8,404 nt of DNA from Acidobacteriota bacterium (GTDB taxonomy: Bacteria; Actinomycetota; Acidimicrobiia; Acidimicrobiales; UBA8190), in assembly GCA_028872975.1 (NCBI GenBank), contig JAGWNV010000099.1:1-8404 (forward strand), in the 5' to 3' direction. This document shows positions 6,324-8,404 of the stretch, piece by piece. The translations under genes were made by a program, and so were the position numbers. Position 1 is the first letter of the stretch. Every line of letters starts with the position of its first letter. A model generated the notes under the pieces. That model worked only from the letters and a program-made list of their open reading frames with translations. It was not told where the DNA came from and ran no database searches.

Positions 6324-6731
6324 ATGGCACTGGTCCGAAGGGAGCGGTTCGAGTTCCCCGACCTGTGGCGTCGGTTCTTCGAGCCCGATTTCACGGGCGG
6401 CTGGATGCGTGTGGAGGAGTACGTCGACGGAGAGGTCCTCGTGGTGCGGGCCGAGCTGCCCGGGCTCGACCCGGACAAGGACGTGGAGCTCACCATCGAC
6501 GACGGCGTGCTGCACATCCGGGCCGAGCGCGAGGAGCGGACCGAGCACAAGGGCAAGGAGGGGTACCGGTCGGAGTTCCGCTACGGGTCCCTCGAGCGCA
6601 ACATCCCACTGCCGAGCGGCACGAAGGACGAGGACGTGAAGGCGTCCTACGAGCACGGCATCCTCGAGGTCCGGGTGCCGGTGGGAGAGGCCAAGACGTC
6701 GACCACCAAGGTGCCGATCCGCACCAGCTGA
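6324..6731 (+). CDS. hsp20: Small heat-shock protein, Hsp20/alpha-crystallin family
   Basis: A cytoplasmic ATP-independent holdase chaperone that binds unfolding proteins. The 135-aa protein is of normal length for the family. It has a short aromatic N-terminal arm (FPDLWRRFFEPDF, 11-23) and an alpha-crystallin domain over about 29-120. Signatures are AELPGLDPDKDVELTIDDG (43-61) and the end-of-domain HGILEVRVP (111-119). The tail carries V130-P131-I132, the V/I-x-I motif that docks into neighbouring subunits during oligomer assembly. AAAGGAG (6311-6317) lies 6 nt before the ATG, the best ribosome-binding site in the window, which fits high expression. The stop shares a base with the ATG of the HAD gene, so the two are probably co-transcribed. 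Upstream inverted repeats may regulate it, but no known heat-shock operator was recognised. Confidence 0.95.
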   Translation: MALVRRERFEFPDLWRRFFEPDFTGGWMRVEEYVDGEVLVVRAELPGLDPDKDVELTIDDGVLHIRAEREERTEHKGKEGYRSEFRYGSLERNIPLPSGTKDEDVKASYEHGILEVRVPVGEAKTSTTKVPIRTS

Positions 6732-7498
6732 TGCAGCCGCACGAGCTGCGGGGCTGGCTCTTCGACCTCGACGGGGTCCTCACCGACACCGCCCGGTCGC
6801 ACGCCGAAGCCTGGAGGCGGACCTTCGACGAGCTGCTCGGGCGGCGCCGGGAGGCCGAGGGCGAGCACCCCGCCCTCCGGCCCTTCGACGCCGTCGCCGA
6901 CTACGAGCGCTACGTCGACGGCAGGGCGCGTCACGACGGGGTGCGGGCCTTCCTCGCCTCCCGAGGCATCACCCTGCCCGAGGGCCGCCCGGACGACCCC
7001 CCGGACGCCGAGACGGTCGGTGGCGTCGGCAACGCCAAGAACGCCCTCTTCCTCGAGCTGGTCGAGGAGGAGGGGATCGATGTCTTCCCCGAGTCGCGAC
7101 GGCTCGTCGCCGCCCTCGTCGAGGCCGGGCGGTGCACCGGCGTCGTCTCGGCCAGCGAGAACTGTCGGGCGGTGCTGCGGGCCGGGCGCCTGGGGGGGCT
7201 CTTCTACGTGGTGGTCGACGGCGTGGTGGCGCGCCGGGAAGGGCTCGTGGGCAAGCCGGCTCCCGACACCTTCCTGTACGGCGCCGCCCTCCTCCAGCTC
7301 GACCCGGCGGCGGTGGCCGTCGTCGAGGACGCGCCGGCCGGGGTGGCGGCCGGCCGGGCCGGCGGCTTCGGATACGTGGTCGGCGTGGCCCGGCGGGCAC
7401 AGCCCCGCCAGCTGCTCGAGGCCGGGGCCGACGTGGTCGTCGGCGACCTCGGCGACTTCGCCGAGCTGTTCGCCCTCCTCCGGCGGGGGGTCGCCTGA
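6731..7498 (+). CDS. HAD hydrolase, beta-phosphoglucomutase family
   Basis: A cytosolic haloacid-dehalogenase phosphotransferase of the beta-phosphoglucomutase/sugar-phosphatase type. The product has 255 aa. Motif I is FDLDGVLTDT (11-20), with nucleophile Asp12 and acid-base Asp14. The helical cap follows (about 20-100), including the stretch from YVDGRARHDGVRAFL (61-75) to the glycine-rich end near 97-104. Motif II is VVSAS (138-142, Ser140). Motif III is Lys175 in VGKPAPDTF, and motif IV is Glu199-Asp200 in VVEDAPAGVAAG. All catalytic residues are present. Asp14 followed by GVLTDT and the long cap point to a mutase or sugar-phosphate phosphatase. In actinobacteria, such genes often neighbour or are fused to GH65 disaccharide phosphorylases, but none is visible here. 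The start is ATG 6731, in a TGATG overlap with hsp20 and without its own ribosome-binding site. The exact substrate is unknown. Confidence 0.9.
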   Translation: MQPHELRGWLFDLDGVLTDTARSHAEAWRRTFDELLGRRREAEGEHPALRPFDAVADYERYVDGRARHDGVRAFLASRGITLPEGRPDDPPDAETVGGVGNAKNALFLELVEEEGIDVFPESRRLVAALVEAGRCTGVVSASENCRAVLRAGRLGGLFYVVVDGVVARREGLVGKPAPDTFLYGAALLQLDPAAVAVVEDAPAGVAAGRAGGFGYVVGVARRAQPRQLLEAGADVVVGDLGDFAELFALLRRGVA

Positions 7499-7503
7499 GG
7501 TCT

Positions 7504-7749
7504 CTAGGCGGCGGAGCGCTTGTGGTGGCGCACCGCCGGGACGTGTGGTGCCGGCGGTGGCGCCGGGCAGCGGAAGTGGAGGAGGGTCGAGTCGAAGTCG
7601 TGGGCGGCACAGCGGGGCCGGCTGTTGTACCGAGACAGCCGGGTGGTGCAGCCCGGTTCCTCGCAGACCCGCCCTGAGGGGAAGGTCGTCACCGTGCCGC
7701 GGGCTGCGCCGAGCAACTCGCCGCCCACGCTGTCCACGTTCTCCATCAT
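7504..7749 (-). CDS. Small Cys/His-motif protein (putative zinc-binding), unknown function
   Basis: An 81-aa protein with a compact C-x4-C-x12-C-x2-H pattern (Cys29, Cys34, Cys47, His50) around VCEEPGCTTRLSRYN (28-42). This CxxPGCxTxLSxYN...CxxH arrangement recurs in short uncharacterised actinobacterial proteins and looks like a single metal-binding knuckle; zinc is inferred, not shown. The N-terminal 20 residues are unremarkable, and the tail is Pro/His/Arg-rich with no membrane segment. The frame is open to 8007, but the upstream part is low-complexity and antisense to the next gene, so I start at the ATG pair at 7749/7746. This start has no Shine-Dalgarno sequence but a TANNNT element 7 nt away. 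It is convergent with the HAD gene, with only 5 bp between the two stops. A regulatory or nucleic-acid-binding role is possible but unsupported. Confidence 0.7.
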   Translation of the reverse strand: MMENVDSVGGELLGAARGTVTTFPSGRVCEEPGCTTRLSRYNSRPRCAAHDFDSTLLHFRCPAPPPAPHVPAVRHHKRSAA

Positions 7750-7756
7750 GGTCGGC

Positions 7757-7762
7757 ACGCTA
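7757..7762 (-). promoter_or_regulatory. Candidate leaderless -10 element for the Cys/His protein
   Basis: The minus strand has TAGCGT, a TANNNT -10, with 7 nt between it and the ATG at 7749. That spacing puts the transcription start at or next to the start codon, the usual form of actinobacterial leaderless genes, and it matches the absence of a ribosome-binding site. No clear -35 element was seen. Confidence 0.45.
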
Positions 7763-7870
7763 CGGGTCGGCTCCCGGAGCGACCAGAGCCGAAGGTCCCC
7801 TGGGTCGGGCCCGAGGGCAGGACGAAGGGCCCTGGAGGCGGCGCCGCCCTCGCCGCATGCTGGAGCGGAG

Positions 7871-8347
7871 ATGTGGATCGACCAGCGAGGGTCCGAGGTG
7901 CTGAGCCGGGCCGAGAGCCTGCGACTGCTCGCCGCCGCCGCCGGCGGCGGCGCCGTGGGCCGCCTGGCGGTCTCGAGCGACGGGGCGCCGCTCCTCCAGC
8001 CCTTCAACTTCGCCTACGTGGCGGGGCAGGTGGTCGTCCGGGTCGGCGACGGCCTCATGTGGCGCCGCGCCGCCGGCCGCCTCGTCGCCTTCGAGGTCGA
8101 GGGCACCGACGCCGGCGCCTTCGGCCCCCTGGCGTGGAGCGTCGTGGTGCGCGGCCTGGCGTCACCGGTCCCCGACGACACGCTCGCCGCCGGATCGGGT
8201 GCACCGGCGCCGTTGGTGCCGTCGCCCGGCGACCGGCTCCTCGCCGTCCGCGCCGACGCCGTGACCGGCCGGCGCTTCGCCCCCCGGACCTCGGGTGTCG
8301 GCGCCGGGACGGCGCCGACACCGGCGCCCGCCGGTCGCCCCCGCTAG
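7871..8347 (+). CDS. Pyridoxamine 5'-phosphate oxidase-like flavin-binding split-barrel protein
   Basis: A 158-aa protein of the actinobacterial PNPOx-like group (Pyridox_ox_2 type), which bind FMN, F420 or related cofactors in a split beta-barrel dimer. Function varies widely and true pyridoxamine oxidase activity is not implied. Evidence: an N-terminal SRAESLRLL helix (12-20), VGRLAVSSDGAPLLQPFNFAY (29-49), VVVRVGDG (54-61), VAFEVEG (72-78) and LAWSVVVRGLASPV (87-100), the last corresponding to the family GWSVVVxGxA strand. Leu87-Ala88 replaces the usual Gly before Trp-Ser. The final 20 residues or so are Gly/Ala/Pro-rich and overlap a strong DNA hairpin. ATG 7871 is chosen because the family N-terminus begins there and GGAG lies at 7862-7865, 5 nt upstream. 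The frame upstream is low-complexity. A 12-bp palindrome at 7837-7848 lies in the 121-bp divergent gap. Confidence 0.85.
   Translation: MWIDQRGSEVLSRAESLRLLAAAAGGGAVGRLAVSSDGAPLLQPFNFAYVAGQVVVRVGDGLMWRRAAGRLVAFEVEGTDAGAFGPLAWSVVVRGLASPVPDDTLAAGSGAPAPLVPSPGDRLLAVRADAVTGRRFAPRTSGVGAGTAPTPAPAGRPR
8294..8322 (+). terminator. Perfect 12-bp hairpin in the 3' end of the PNPOx-like gene
   Basis: GGTGTCGGCGCC (8294-8305) and its exact reverse complement (8311-8322) flank a 5-nt GGGAC loop, ending 22 nt before the stop codon. It is the strongest stem in the window. There is no T run. It may be a terminator that overlaps the coding end, or a bidirectional one serving a gene arriving from the right. Confidence 0.45.
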
Positions 8348-8404
8348 GCCCCGCCGTGACACGTCATTCGGCCCCGGTACCCGGCGTGGCCGCCCTCCGC
8401 GGTC

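Noticed and set aside
7933..7952. 20-bp perfect GC palindrome in the PNPOx-like gene
   Set aside because: It arises from runs of Ala GCC and Gly GGC codons (residues 21-28), so no regulatory meaning is needed.
8348..8404. Possible C-terminal end of a minus-strand gene (stop at 8364-8366), or a plus-strand GTG start at 8356
   Set aside because: Only 57 bp are available before the edge; both frames are open, no motif is visible, and no choice can be supported.

Overview
The window is high-GC (roughly 70%), with G/C-ending codons, GTG starts, tight stop/start overlaps and several protein families common in Actinomycetota. I infer a free-living actinobacterium. Acidimicrobiia is a reasonable guess, but nothing here proves the class. 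There are nine supportable genes, and no rRNA, tRNA, CRISPR array or insertion sequence is visible.

Layout. (1) Positions 1-1371, minus strand: a 14-helix type (DHA2-like) major facilitator exporter whose C-terminal end runs off the left edge. It stays open to the window edge, with 457 codons visible. (2) Positions 1474-5912, plus strand, divergent from the transporter: a tightly overlapping four-gene operon for a thiamine-diphosphate, iron-sulphur 2-oxoacid oxidoreductase of the pyruvate:ferredoxin oxidoreductase superfamily, in the order gamma, alpha, beta. The fourth gene fuses a GltD/NfnB-like FAD-NAD(P)H module to a 2x[4Fe-4S] ferredoxin. (3) Positions 5913-6323: a 411-bp gap rich in inverted repeats, with a possible terminator and, on the minus strand, a sequence matching the SigR/SigH stress sigma-factor promoter consensus. 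(4) Positions 6324-7498, plus: a small heat-shock protein (Hsp20) coupled by a one-base overlap to a beta-phosphoglucomutase-type HAD hydrolase. (5) Positions 7504-7749, minus: a small Cys/His motif protein with a likely leaderless promoter, convergent with the HAD gene. (6) Positions 7871-8347, plus: a pyridoxamine-5'-phosphate-oxidase-like flavin-binding protein whose 3' end contains a perfect 12-bp hairpin.

How the genes work together. The operon reads as a self-contained 2-oxoacid dehydrogenating complex. Alpha and beta would decarboxylate the 2-oxoacid on thiamine diphosphate and gamma would supply the acyl-CoA-forming part. The fused ferredoxin/flavin subunit would pass electrons to (or from) NAD(P)+, replacing a free ferredoxin partner. 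The closest described logic is the phenylglyoxylate:NAD+ oxidoreductase, which has separate ferredoxin and flavin subunits, and the GltD-ferredoxin fusion of DsrL. The natural substrate cannot be read from the sequence. The other genes look like ordinary accessory or stress functions. The most interesting points are the electron-transfer fusion and the structured gap with its minus-strand promoter-like sequence.
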